A stretch of DNA of 64,000 nt from Acidisarcina polymorpha (GCF_003330725.1 NZ_CP030842.1:44813-108812); one strand, 5' to 3'. Counted from the stretch's first letter, positions 56,247-64,000 are shown. Notes: generated from the letters alone by a model not told the origin. A program made the numbers and translations.

Positions 56247-57089
56247 GTGATCAAAATCCAGACGGCAAGGCCCCGCGCCGAACTCGAAGAATTCGTCCGC
56301 GTATTCGCACAACGTGACGTCGTCTGCGTGGGCGAGAAACTCCGACAACGCGACATCGCGCAGCTCGAGCACATTCTGTCATTTGACTTCGGCGATTTGG
56401 CGACCATCCATTACACAAACGGTCAAAGCAAGCTTGTACCGCGAATTCACGTCGTCGGATCGCAGACCACCGCTACAAGCAACGCCCAATTCTTCGGCCA
56501 TCACGATGGATTTGGAATATTCCTTAAACCTCTAGCTTGCTGGCAGCTCTTCAGAATTCCACCAGCAGAGTTTGCGAATGAAAACGGGCACGGATCAGAC
56601 CTTGTCGGAAACGGGATAGATACCCTTTGGCTGCGTCTGGCTGAAAGAAACACCTTTCAGGAACGCATCCAGGTGGCTGAGGATTACTTATTGCCTTTTG
56701 CGCGCAACGCTCTGAAGAAGACCTTAATTCTGGAAACAGCGCAACACACCTATCGTCGCAGGGGCGCGGTGGGAATTCAGGATCTTGCCCACTATAGCTC
56801 GCTCAGCCTTCGCCAATACGAACGTAGATTCGTGACCGAGGTGGGATTTACTCCTAAGCTCTTCGCCAGGATCACTCGTTTTCAAACAGCAGTCGACATC
56901 AAACGGATGCATCCTCAACGTTCATGGATGAGCGTCGCCCATCAACTCGGCTACTTTGATCAGATGCACATGGTTCATGACTTTCACAGCCTTGCTGGAA
57001 GCGGACCGACAGAATTATTTCGGCAGACGGGCGACTATCGGCCATGGTCTCTTGCTTCTCCATCGAAACCGTATCTCCTCTCAGAGTGA
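56247..57089 (+). CDS. AraC-family transcriptional regulator
   Basis: 280 residues from GTG 56247, with GAGG upstream. The C-terminal ~100 residues form the double helix-turn-helix of AraC proteins: AVGIQDLAHYSSLSLRQYER, RFVTEVGFTPKLFARITRFQ and VAHQLGYFDQMHMVHDFHSL. The N-terminal part (VVCVGEKLRQRDIAQLEHIL) is an uncharacterised sensor domain with GFGIFLKPLACWQLFRIP. It is divergent from the cytochrome gene with 168 bases between them, so it may control it. Confidence 0.9.
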   Translation: MIKIQTARPRAELEEFVRVFAQRDVVCVGEKLRQRDIAQLEHILSFDFGDLATIHYTNGQSKLVPRIHVVGSQTTATSNAQFFGHHDGFGIFLKPLACWQLFRIPPAEFANENGHGSDLVGNGIDTLWLRLAERNTFQERIQVAEDYLLPFARNALKKTLILETAQHTYRRRGAVGIQDLAHYSSLSLRQYERRFVTEVGFTPKLFARITRFQTAVDIKRMHPQRSWMSVAHQLGYFDQMHMVHDFHSLAGSGPTELFRQTGDYRPWSLASPSKPYLLSE

Positions 57090-57292
57090 CAGTCCGTGGG
57101 CGCGCCCGCTTCGCAAACCCTTGTTGGGAATCGGCCCGCTAAAGGGGGCGCAGTCGTTGCCTAATGAATATCATTCAGCCTGCTTGCCAAGTTGCCGTAT
57201 AACCGGCTACTTGGAGGCGTGGCCAGCAACTCCCGCAAAGTCACATAATTGGAAGGAGTGGTTGTTCGCATCACGAATTACGGAATTTCCAA
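57090..57292. other. No gene recognised
   Basis: Short gap after the AraC gene; no feature seen. Confidence 0.35.
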
Positions 57293-57430
57293 ATGGCACA
57301 TCACATCCGCATCTATGAACAAGGCTCACCTACTGTCATGCGTTATGAAGAAGTTGAGGTATCGTCCCCAGGCCCTTCGCAGGTCCAGACACGGCAGGAA
57401 GCCAGCGGAGTCAATTTTGTCGACACCTAA
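57293..57430 (+). pseudogene. Quinone oxidoreductase (Qor), N-terminal fragment
   Basis: ATG 57293 encodes HIRIYEQGSPTVMRYEEVEV followed by GPSQVQTRQEASGVNFVDT and then a stop. This is the conserved beginning of zinc-independent NADPH:quinone reductases (RxxETGGPEVL..., GVNFIDxYxRxG), which are normally about 320 residues long. The rest is absent; the convergent membrane-protein gene begins 35 bases later. Confidence 0.7.
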
Positions 57431-57464
57431 TTTATTCCCGACTGTCCCCGCGCCCACGCTGGGG

Positions 57465-57881
57465 CTAATTCATCCAGGCAGCACTGTTCCAAAAGGGGTG
57501 GCCTGATAGTCTCTTCGATCCTAAAAGGAACAAAATGCCAATAATTAAAACTCCCGGCACAATCATCCACCTTCCTTCTATGCAATCCATGCAAACGTCG
57601 AAGAACTGGATAAAAGCCACCAAAATCATTAGCTGGCTGAGTGCGCGCCATGCATGCAGGAGTAGAAGAGAGATGAGCATGAGCCCTACCACCAAGTTCC
57701 GAGATGCGAGATACCCCGCATAGATGCGGACCGCTCCATTGATTTCATCATGGGACGAGACCATCATGGCCGGATGGAGTATAGCTAACACCCCGCCCGT
57801 TAAAGTAAGAAACGCACCGAGAATGACAATAAACTTTGGCCACCAAGGGATTAGCAAAGACTGATCGGGGGGATCGAACAT
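57465..57881 (-). CDS. Small four-helix membrane protein
   Basis: 138 residues from ATG 57881 (GGAGA seven bases upstream; the frame is open to 57902). Four hydrophobic segments: FIVILGAFLTLTGGVLAIL, a second near ASRNLVVGLMLISLLLLHAW, a third LSQLMILVAFIQFFDVCMD, and the last IVPGVLIIGILFLLGS. RxxxxGxxL and D in helix 3 recall DUF4267-type proteins, which is a suggestion only. Inner-membrane location likely. Confidence 0.65.
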   Translation of the reverse strand: MFDPPDQSLLIPWWPKFIVILGAFLTLTGGVLAILHPAMMVSSHDEINGAVRIYAGYLASRNLVVGLMLISLLLLHAWRALSQLMILVAFIQFFDVCMDCIEGRWMIVPGVLIIGILFLLGSKRLSGHPFWNSAAWMN

Positions 57882-58287
57882 GATGGATTCTCCGGCATTC
57901 ATAAGCGCGACTCGCTCATCAAGTACGCAATAAAAAGGGCCCAGTTCCCCCGTGTCTGCATAATCGGTTCTTCCTATTGAAATTGACCAAAATCAAGAAT
58001 ATCTTGCGAACAAAAGGCTAAATTTGCGGCCATCAAACGATTCGGAGCTGTCTTTTGCTTCCAGATAGCCGGCTTTATAGCCTGAAGTCATTATGCTGGT
58101 CGTCGCGGATTTTCTGCTCGGGATGATAGGGGTCGCGTCAGAATTCGGACGGTAGCGCACGTTAGTGAAGGTGGGAATCAAGCAAATGAGCAACTTACAA
58201 CAGACGTATCGTAGAGGCACATCGCGATCGGGGCTATGCTGTTAAACCCTTTGCTTTTAATCTCGGGTCTGGCTTAACGTACGCTGT
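57882..58287. other. No gene recognised
   Basis: About 400 bases; probable promoter of the membrane-protein gene at one end. Nothing else seen. Confidence 0.35.
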
Positions 58288-58677
58288 GATCCGAATTCTG
58301 AAGGCACCCTTACAGCCAAGAACAATCGGTGCGAATTCTGTACGAGGGCGCACTCAGCCGTCGCCCGGCTGGCATACCAAGACGGCCAGAATGTCTCCGA
58401 TGCCTTGCTTAATCTCAGCACAGCAAACCTTGACGAGCCGCTTAAAGCCACTATGCTCATGTTAGGAAAGCTGACGCATGCGCAAAGGATAGATGCTCAG
58501 GACATAAAAGCGGTTCTCGTTGCCGGTGCAACCGTTGAACAAATTGAAGACGGGCTTTCCGTTTGCTTTTCGTTCAATGTCATCGGGAGGCTGGCTGATG
58601 CATTTGGCTTTGCTGTTCCGAGTCCAAAAGCCGTCAAATCGGGTGCGAAATATCTACTGTCGCGGGGTTATCGCTAA
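58288..58677 (+). pseudogene. AhpD-like (carboxymuconolactone decarboxylase family) protein, 5'-truncated
   Basis: The open frame contains NNRCEFCTRAHSAVARLAYQ, with the catalytic CxxC and downstream His of alkylhydroperoxidase AhpD-like proteins. It then continues LNLSTANLDEPLKATMLMLG and VIGRLADAFGFAVPSP to a stop at 58677. No start codon with a ribosome binding site precedes the CxxC, and the usual N-terminal helices are missing. A start at TTG 58405 would leave out the active site. Confidence 0.7.
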
Positions 58678-58984
58678 TCAGGAAGAGTTGCTAAGGCTCT
58701 TGGGTAGAGGAAATCGGCTTTTCGTCAGCTGGGACTTGCTAGCTCAAACGGACCTATCAAAACTGCCCCGACGGACTGCGTTGCAGCTCCCGGCTACGTG
58801 CACGGGGCAGCCCTGATAGGGTCCTAACGTTTCTCAGGACTAATATGCTTAGCTTTTAGTACCATCCGCACCTTGAATTGAACAGTGGCGCCGTGTGATC
58901 GGCATGGCTGCGGAGATCGAAGCCTACATTCAGGAGAACGACAGTAAGCTCAAAACGAAGGAGTGAAGCTGTTTGGATGTTGTT
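58678..58984 (+). other. Unassigned stretch with the tail of an unrecognised gene
   Basis: Just before the terminator at 58985 a frame without a start encodes RVIGMAAEIEAYIQENDSKL followed by KTKE and a stop at 58966. This looks like the true end of a gene whose body is gone. The parent family is not recognised. Confidence 0.35.
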
Positions 58985-59024
58985 CTAAAAAAGCCACGGT
59001 AACCGCAGTTGTGTGGCTTTTTAG
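58985..59024. terminator. Strong Rho-independent terminator, probably bidirectional
   Basis: CTAAAAAAGCCAC pairs with GTGTGGCTTTTTAG across a short loop; the GC-rich core AGCCAC/GTGGCT is flanked by an A run and a T run, so it can act in both directions. It ends the unrecognised gene tail to its left. Confidence 0.75.
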
Positions 59025-59182
59025 GGGCGCTCGTTTTCAAATGCTGCTCGGCTACGATCAACTCACCGGATGACGGCTACTTTGCGGCTCGTGACAGCAA
59101 TGTTGGGTTGGGCCTGGTTGGGAGCTTCGGGCCAGGCGTTCACGAATCGGAAAACACTCGACCACACGGACGCAAATTCCCG

Positions 59183-60292
59183 TTATTTTTTCGCAGCTAG
59201 CCGGCGATCTTCAAGCTGTTGTGTTGACCTTTCCAACTCATCAACTATCAACTTTTCATTTGGCAGCACCGTCTGGTATTCCGCGGCGAGAACCTTGTTC
59301 GGCAGATTGTCGAGTGCGTATCGCGCTTCGGCCGCACCTTTCCCTGCGCAAAGTATCAGGCCCACGGGAGGGTTTTCGCCTTCCTTCATCCAATGCTCGC
59401 GGGCGTAGTTCAGATAGAGGTGCATCTGGCCCGCGTCCGCATACCCGAAAGAGCCCACCTTGAGGTCGATTATGACCAGACATCGCAAACGACGGTGAAA
59501 GAAAATAAGGTCGATGCGGAACCAGGTATCGTCTAGCCGCAAACGACGTTGACGCCCCAGGAAGGCAAAGTCGTCGCCCAACTCTAACAAGAAGTCTGCT
59601 AGATGTTGGATCAGGGCGTCCTCGAGTTCGGATTCGGAGTACTCGTCTTTGAGATCGAGGAACTCGAGGACGAACGGGTCTTTGATCGCCTCCTCTGGCG
59701 TCATCGTATCGTTTGGCTGTGCCTTTTCGGCCTTTTCCAGCATCGCAGCTTTGTTTCGGGATAGGGCAATACGCTCATAAAGCTGGCTTTCGATCTGCCG
59801 ATCGAGTTGTCTCATAGACCAACCGGATCTGAGTGCTTCGGCTTCGTAGAAAGCTCGTGCCTCGATTCTTTTCACGGACAGCAGGCGCACGTAAGAGGAC
59901 CAAGGCAACGGGAAGGCTGCAGCCGCCGCTTGGATGTCCGTAGGTAGCAGCGGGAAGTTATTCGAATAAAGAGGCTGCGCAGATTCTCTCGACAGTGTCG
60001 AGAGAATCTGTCTTTCCGGCCAGGCCAGGTAAAAGGCACGCATCTTCCAGAGGTTTGGCTTACTAAACCCTCTGCCGAATTGCCGTGTCAGATCGACCGC
60101 GAGTTGGCTGACCAAGGCTTCTCCGTACTCAGCTCGCTCTTCTCCCTGTTGCTCGGACTGGAAGATTCGCCTTCCAATCTCCCAATAGCTTGCAGTCATC
60201 AGGGCATTGACGCTGCGGGCAGATGCGGATCGTGCCGCGTGAAGAAGCGCGACGATCTCGGCCCGAATGCCGCTGTACTGCTGTTCAATCAT
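59183..60292 (-). CDS. DUF1016 / YhcG-type PD-(D/E)XK nuclease
   Basis: 369 residues from ATG 60292; the open frame continues upstream to 60568 but those residues are a shadow of the integrase gene. The N-terminal DUF1016 domain has ALMTASYWEIGRRIFQSEQQ, YGEALVSQLAVDLTRQFGRG and FSKPNLWKMRAFYLAWP. The C-terminal nuclease domain has FAFLGRQRRLRLDDTWFRID, FHRRLRCLVIIDLKVG (the D-x-K core) and LNYAREHWMKEGENPPVGLI. YhcG-like proteins are associated with defence and restriction-type loci and with mobile elements, but their exact role is debated. It lies directly downstream of the integrase on the same strand. Confidence 0.9.
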   Translation of the reverse strand: MIEQQYSGIRAEIVALLHAARSASARSVNALMTASYWEIGRRIFQSEQQGEERAEYGEALVSQLAVDLTRQFGRGFSKPNLWKMRAFYLAWPERQILSTLSRESAQPLYSNNFPLLPTDIQAAAAAFPLPWSSYVRLLSVKRIEARAFYEAEALRSGWSMRQLDRQIESQLYERIALSRNKAAMLEKAEKAQPNDTMTPEEAIKDPFVLEFLDLKDEYSESELEDALIQHLADFLLELGDDFAFLGRQRRLRLDDTWFRIDLIFFHRRLRCLVIIDLKVGSFGYADAGQMHLYLNYAREHWMKEGENPPVGLILCAGKGAAEARYALDNLPNKVLAAEYQTVLPNEKLIVDELERSTQQLEDRRLAAKK

Positions 60293-60362
60293 CTTCTCTT
60301 TAGGATAACGACTCTGCGACCTTGCCCACACTTGACTCAAACGACAGATTCGACAAAGGGCA

Positions 60363-61304
60363 TCACGCCATGTCGAGGCCGATCGCGTCGTTGACGGCAT
60401 GGGCGAGGGCCTGTTCGGTGCCGAGATACCGCTCCGTGGTCTGGATCGAGGCGTGGCCGAGCAGAAGCTGGATCTGTTCGAGCTCCCCGCCGGCCTTTCT
60501 GCAGAGTTTCGCGCAGGTGCGACGCAGGTCGTGGGGCGCGAGCTTCCCCAGACCGCTCGTCTTGGCATAGCGCATCACCAGGCGCCAGACCGCCTTTTCG
60601 TCCCGGATCTCCTCGCCGGCAAGGACCCCCGCCTTGGTGACCGGCCGGAAGAGCCGGCCTTGGCTGATCCCGGAAGCGCAAAGCCAGGCGTCGATGCGGC
60701 TCTTCACCCCGGCCGGCACGGTCACGGTCCGGACCCGGCCACCCTTCCCTGCCATGTCGGGTAGCACCCAGCGACCCTCCCGCTGCTGGAGGTCTTCTAT
60801 ATTGATCCGGAGCAGCTCCGCCCGGCGCAGCCCGCAGCCGAGCAGCAGGGCGAGGACCGCCCGGTCGCGAATCCCGGGCAGGGTCTTCGGGCTGGGGGCG
60901 TTGAGGAGATCGTTGGCCTGCTCCTTCATCAGCCAGTTCCCTGCCCGGTTGCCGCGCTTCTCAATCCCGGGCACACGCTCGATGGCCGCGGCCGCGGCCG
61001 GGTCGAGCAGCTGGTTGTCGGCCATCTCGCGGGCGAGCTTGCGGATTGGTGAGAGCCGGAGGTTGACGGTCGAGGCGGAGAGCCCCTGGTCGAGGAGTGA
61101 GGACCGGTACTGCTGAACCAAAGCTTTTGTAAAGGCCCGGCCGGCCCCGGAGAGCCTGATCCAGGTGAAAAAAGCCTTGAGACCGGTCTTGTAGGAGCGC
61201 CGCGAGTGCTCCGAGGTCACCCCGTTGACCACCAGGTCGATCAGGAATGCCTCCGAGGGCCGGTTCCCTGCCGGTTGGAGCTCGATCTCGAGTTCGGCGG
61301 TCAT
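60363..61304 (-). CDS. Tyrosine recombinase (integrase)
   Basis: 313 residues from ATG 61304; upstream in-frame codons to 61388 overlap the palindromic region and are not expected to be coding. SAM-like N-domain (ALVQQYRSSLLDQGLSASTV), then catalytic Arg in GCGLRRAELLRI, Lys in GKGGRVRTVTV, HxxR in HDLRRTCAKL, His in LGHASIQTTE and Tyr in RYLGTEQ. Intact, unlike its relative at 49859, to which it is clearly similar (both have GNWL and LCRK). Likely responsible for integration or dimer resolution of this segment. Confidence 0.93.
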   Translation of the reverse strand: MTAELEIELQPAGNRPSEAFLIDLVVNGVTSEHSRRSYKTGLKAFFTWIRLSGAGRAFTKALVQQYRSSLLDQGLSASTVNLRLSPIRKLAREMADNQLLDPAAAAAIERVPGIEKRGNRAGNWLMKEQANDLLNAPSPKTLPGIRDRAVLALLLGCGLRRAELLRINIEDLQQREGRWVLPDMAGKGGRVRTVTVPAGVKSRIDAWLCASGISQGRLFRPVTKAGVLAGEEIRDEKAVWRLVMRYAKTSGLGKLAPHDLRRTCAKLCRKAGGELEQIQLLLGHASIQTTERYLGTEQALAHAVNDAIGLDMA

Positions 61305-61314
61305 TGGAAAGAGA

Positions 61315-61346
61315 ATAGCACGATAACTGGGATTATCGGGTGCTAT
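61315..61346. promoter_or_regulatory. Palindrome upstream of the integrase
   Basis: ATAGCACGATAA (61315-61326) and TTATCGGGTGCTAT (61333-61346) are inverted copies with a two-base bulge, ten bases before the integrase start. It sits where promoter, operator or recombination core would be expected. GATAAT within it may be the -10 box on the minus strand. Confidence 0.55.
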
Positions 61347-61447
61347 AGTTGTCGCTAATTCATATTGCCGTGCGGATTCCGTGCGCACTCATGAAGTATC
61401 ATGGTTCTCAGCTGAAGAGCGGCTAATTCCCTCTTCCTCAATCGCTT

Positions 61448-62038
61448 ATGCCCTTCCCGCGCAGCTGGCTCCCGCGAATCCGCTCGATCGTCGCAGCAGT
61501 CGAAGACTGGCCCGCAGAGCACTTGGACCGTGAGGCGATTGCTCAAGTCTTCGCTCTCAAGCGCCGCGCCGCCCTCTCGCTGATGAAAGAGATTGGCCCC
61601 ATTCGGCTCCGTACCGGTCGTTGGATCCTGCCACGCGAGAAGCTCATCGCCTTCCTCCAAGCCCAGGCGAAGGAGGCGGAGGTCGAGCTGGCCCGCAAAG
61701 AACGCTTTACCCAGTCCTTGCTCGCTGCCGACGCTTCCCTGCTCCGCCGTCCGAGCATTTTGCTCGCGCCACGGACGCTGTCTTCTGAGCAACGGGAGGC
61801 CTACGCGGTCGGGTTGCCGGAAAGCGTGACCCTCGAGCTCGGTTCCCCAAACCGGCTCGTCGTTGAGTTCGCCACCATCGAGGAGCTCGCCGAACGCCTG
61901 CTCGCAACCGGGATCGCCCTCAACAACCGGTTTTCCGTCTACCAGGATCTGTTCGCACCTCAATCCCAAGCTGCCCATGACGAGGACCAAGCCGAGCGCG
62001 AAGATGCCGAGTATTTAGAGAATTGGAGGCCGGATTAG
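61448..62038 (+). CDS. Helix-turn-helix hypothetical protein
   Basis: 196 residues from ATG 61448. Residues about 25-70 (LDREAIAQVFALKRRAALSL, MKEIGPIRLRTGRWILPREK) look like a DNA-binding helix-turn-helix. The C-terminal part has SVTLELGSPNRLVVEFATIE and EELAERLLATGIAL, ending in an acidic tail. The protein at 63253 has the same plan, with FGVGRASAQGLMKAIG in place of the helix-turn-helix. It is divergent from the integrase and may regulate it. No named family recognised. Confidence 0.6.
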   Translation: MPFPRSWLPRIRSIVAAVEDWPAEHLDREAIAQVFALKRRAALSLMKEIGPIRLRTGRWILPREKLIAFLQAQAKEAEVELARKERFTQSLLAADASLLRRPSILLAPRTLSSEQREAYAVGLPESVTLELGSPNRLVVEFATIEELAERLLATGIALNNRFSVYQDLFAPQSQAAHDEDQAEREDAEYLENWRPD

Positions 62039-62096
62039 GATCAGAAGAGAAAGACGCGGAGTTTAGAGCACAAACCTGATCACCTGGAGAACTCGC

Positions 62097-62819
62097 GTGA
62101 CAAACCATCGGCTCGGCCGTCTCAGAAGCAGCGCCACTGTCTTCTTTCTTTCAGCTGCGGCTTTGAGCCAAAGCCTTCAGGTTCAGCCAAACATGAGGCC
62201 TCTCACTCCTGATGAACGAACTGCTATGACCGGGAAATCATGGAGTCCAGGTTGTCCCGTATCGCTCGATGATCTCCTCTCGATCCGCATAACCTACTTC
62301 GGATTCGATCACCTGACCCATAAAGGCAGGCTCATAATCCATAAGCGCTTCGCCCAAGAAGCCTCCGCAATCTTCCAGGAGCTGTACGATATACGGTTTC
62401 CGATCAACAAAATCGATCCATACGAGAACTATGAGGTTGGCGGCGGCAACGCGGAAAAGAATGTGACCGTCGGCTTCTACTGCCGTAAAGCGCAAGATGC
62501 GCCCAAGGAGTGGAGCGGTCACGCCTACGGCATTGCCGTCGATCTGAATCCCTTCGATAATCCGTTCCACGATGCGAAGGAGGGCTGGTGGCCAAAGGGG
62601 GCCGATGCCCGTTCTAAGCGCGACGATACTAAGGGCAAGGTCTCTCCGAGCACTGAGGCGTTTCAGATCTTTGCTCGGCATGGCTGGGCGTGGGGCGGCT
62701 TCTACTCGGGAGAGCCCGACTATATGCACTTCTATAAGGCGACTCTCGGGGGTAGTGGAAACGTGCTCGAACGGTCTTACGTGGCGACAGGGTTGCAGTA
62801 CGTCCCGGTGGAGCAGTAG
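62097..62819 (+). CDS. M15-family D-Ala-D-Ala carboxypeptidase-like peptidase
   Basis: 240 residues from GTG 62097. An N-terminal signal-like segment (ATVFFLSAAALSQSLQ) precedes the peptidase M15 domain: FPINKIDPYENYEVGGGNAE, the zinc motif SGHAYGIAVDLNPFDNP (H-x6-D), and the second zinc His in PDYMHFYKA. Such enzymes (VanY/VanX-like, phage endolysin-like) cut peptidoglycan stem peptides. It lies between two helix-turn-helix genes, on the same strand, and may help cell-wall remodelling or transfer of the element; this is inference. Confidence 0.9.
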   Translation: MTNHRLGRLRSSATVFFLSAAALSQSLQVQPNMRPLTPDERTAMTGKSWSPGCPVSLDDLLSIRITYFGFDHLTHKGRLIIHKRFAQEASAIFQELYDIRFPINKIDPYENYEVGGGNAEKNVTVGFYCRKAQDAPKEWSGHAYGIAVDLNPFDNPFHDAKEGWWPKGADARSKRDDTKGKVSPSTEAFQIFARHGWAWGGFYSGEPDYMHFYKATLGGSGNVLERSYVATGLQYVPVEQ

Positions 62820-62857
62820 AAGCCGGCAAGGCAAAGGCACACCCGCAGGCCAAGGAG

Positions 62858-62928
62858 CCAAAATGAATCTAAGCTGGGGTGCTTGCGTGAAACCCCACAG
62901 AACAGGGTTTAAATCCCTGCTCTTTTGG
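62858..62928 (+). other. Two-hairpin element with a tRNA-like T-arm
   Basis: GGGGT-N11-ACCCC (62876-62896) and CAGGG-TTTAAAT-CCCTG (62903-62919) lie side by side, enclosed by CCAAAA (62858) and TTTTGG (62923). The second hairpin has the size and loop of a tRNA T-arm. The acceptor and D arms do not fit, so it is not called a tRNA. It could be a terminator for the peptidase gene or a decayed attachment site. Confidence 0.35.
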
Positions 62929-63097
62929 GAGATCAACTCGGATTTGTGCCTCCAGGCGCGAGCGCGAACGCCGCGCCGAGGCACCAACGCCACTGACACA
63001 TCAGCCCTGAACGTGCAGCAAGAACTTCACCCGCGATGAGACGAAAGTCAAGAGCTTTCAAGACAGCTGCTAGTTTGCTAGCTTTCACTTAAATCAG

Positions 63098-63240
63098 GCC
63101 GTGGAAATGTCGGGACCGTGCAAAGCATGGAACGAGAAAGCCGTCCAACCCTTCGCACCGCCCCTTGCAAGACACCGGTGAAGCTGGGCGTCTTGCACAT
63201 TCCCACCGCCTGGGCGACGGGGTTTTCTTTTAAAGACCTA
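63098..63240 (+). repeat. Structured repeat, copy D
   Basis: The outer stem GGCCGTGGAAATG (63098-63110) pairs with CATTCCCACCGCC (63199-63211), with the family A.C mismatch. Hairpin 1 uses GTGC and GCAC with TGGA and TCCA inside. It shares AAAGCATGGAA and AAAGCCG with copy C. Hairpin 2 is GCAAGAC with GTCTTGC. The tail GGCGACGGGGTTTTCTTTTA resembles the GGCTGCGGCTGGGTTTTCTC tail of copies A and B. It lies between the peptidase gene and the helix-turn-helix gene at 63253. Confidence 0.72.
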
Positions 63241-63252
63241 TAAACACGACCG

Positions 63253-63993
63253 GTGAAATGGTCTCGCGATCTCTACCCCATTCGCGAGCGGGCCGCGAAC
63301 GCCCGGACCGAGACCTGGGGGCGCCTGGACATCGAACGGCTCTTCGGCGTCGGCCGCGCCTCCGCCCAAGGCCTGATGAAGGCCATCGGCGAAGTGCAGC
63401 CGGTTGGCAGGGCTCACTTCGTCGAGCGTACTTCCCTGCTCGGCTTTCTTGACGCGATGATTGCCGCGGAGGACTTCGACGAGGCCTTCCGCTCCCGCAT
63501 GCGGGAGGCCGATGCACCCCCGTATACCAAGCCGTTGAAGGTGAGCTTGCCTGCCGGTCTTCGCACCGTGATGCTGCGCGACCTTCCCCCCAATATCTCG
63601 CTCACTCCCGGCAGATTGGAGATCATCGCCAACTCCTCGATCGCGATGCTGGAGAGCCTCGCCCTCCTCGCCCAGGCGATGCAGAACGATTTTCTTCACG
63701 TCCAGGCGATTCTTGATCCGTGCCCGCGCCTCCCTCAGGCCAAGCCGACGATCTCCGAGCCTTTCTCAACGGACTTCGTAGTCCGAGGTAAGGTAGGATT
63801 GCGCCGGACGTGGGCACTGTTTCCCCGGAGATCCATCAGCACGAACGACGCTGCTGTGAGCTGCTCCCCTCACAAGCCATCCGCGATCGCCGCAAGGCGC
63901 TCAAAGCCTTCAGCAACAGTGTATTCGTTACGCTCGCAAAATGCTGAAAAACGGTTCCAGTCAGCAACTCTAATTCGCAAGGTCATGGGCTGA
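63253..63993 (+). CDS. Helix-turn-helix hypothetical protein, relative of 61448
   Basis: 246 residues from GTG 63253 to a stop near the window edge. Residues about 15-60 (TWGRLDIERLFGVGRASAQG, LMKAIGEVQPVG) correspond to the helix-turn-helix of the 61448 protein. Then SLPAGLRTVMLRDLPPNISL and RLEIIANSSIAMLESLALLA correspond to its second half. After about residue 165 the sequence becomes Arg/Ser-rich and unlike a folded protein, so a frameshift near 63730 is possible. Function unknown. Confidence 0.55.
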   Translation: MKWSRDLYPIRERAANARTETWGRLDIERLFGVGRASAQGLMKAIGEVQPVGRAHFVERTSLLGFLDAMIAAEDFDEAFRSRMREADAPPYTKPLKVSLPAGLRTVMLRDLPPNISLTPGRLEIIANSSIAMLESLALLAQAMQNDFLHVQAILDPCPRLPQAKPTISEPFSTDFVVRGKVGLRRTWALFPRRSISTNDAAVSCSPHKPSAIAARRSKPSATVYSLRSQNAEKRFQSATLIRKVMG

Positions 63994-64000
63994 GCCTTGT

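Noticed and set aside
62858..62928. tRNA gene
   Set aside because: A T-arm-like hairpin is present but no matching acceptor 5' strand or D-arm; the enclosed hairpin has an 11-base loop.
53340..63240. HEARO/omega RNA of IscB
   Set aside because: No IscB or TnpB gene is in the window and the fold I can draw does not match the omega RNA plan I remember; a covariance search would decide.
1..64000. CRISPR array
   Set aside because: No regularly spaced short repeats were seen; repeated sequences are dispersed or paired.

Overview
The window looks like accessory DNA, plasmid or genomic island, from an acidobacterium of the Acidobacteriaceae type (Granulicella/Terriglobus/Edaphobacter group). This is an inference from gene content: an SBBP beta-propeller secreted protein, a DUF1800/DUF1501 secreted pair, a soluble PQQ-like propeller, acidobacterial small ORF families and a moderately GC-rich sequence. 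No rRNA, tRNA, CRISPR array, replication initiator or partition gene was found, so chromosome or plasmid cannot be decided. An ssb gene, an hfq gene, a TacAT toxin-antitoxin pair, two tyrosine recombinases, a truncated resolvase and insertion sequences of five families (IS6, IS3, IS110, IS481, plus a MITE-like unit) favour a plasmid or island.

Layout. 0-6 kb: broken IS6 transposase, large SBBP protein, a truncated resolvase/HNH pair cut by an intact IS6 element. 6-13 kb: frameshifted GAF-GGDEF protein and the DUF1800-DUF1501 operon. 13-48 kb: a mosaic of small regulators and short hypothetical proteins in which almost every gene has one to three intact or decayed relatives within the window. 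These include three Crp/Fnr subfamilies (seven copies), YjbR-like proteins, a ~110-residue coiled-coil family, a short CxxC/HxC protein, histidine kinases and a secreted protein. Scattered among them are fragments of other genes (PhoU, PiT phosphate transporter, DUF892, DUF2252, a sigma factor). The TacAT pair, an IS110 nested in an IS3, an intact RND/MMPL-type exporter and an intact GGDEF protein lie in the same stretch. 49-54 kb: Hfq, a frameshifted HNH-integrase pair, an inverted-repeat unit, IS481 and ssb. 54-59 kb: diheme cytochrome, AraC regulator, small membrane protein and fragments of a quinone reductase and an AhpD-like protein. 59-64 kb: DUF1016 nuclease, tyrosine recombinase with a palindromic upstream site, two related helix-turn-helix proteins and an M15 peptidase.

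The most unusual signal is a structured repeat family with four copies (4562, 37111 in inverse orientation, 53340 and 63098). Each copy has an outer stem enclosing two hairpins, and conserved A.C mismatches would be G.U pairs on the opposite strand. Three of the four begin within a few bases of the 3' end of a coding frame, and all four have the same orientation relative to the upstream gene. Other notable points are two independent HNH-recombinase gene pairs with ATGA overlaps, a near-consensus promoter for the TacA antitoxin that predicts a leaderless mRNA, and near-identical inverted Crp genes that could flip a 5 kb segment.
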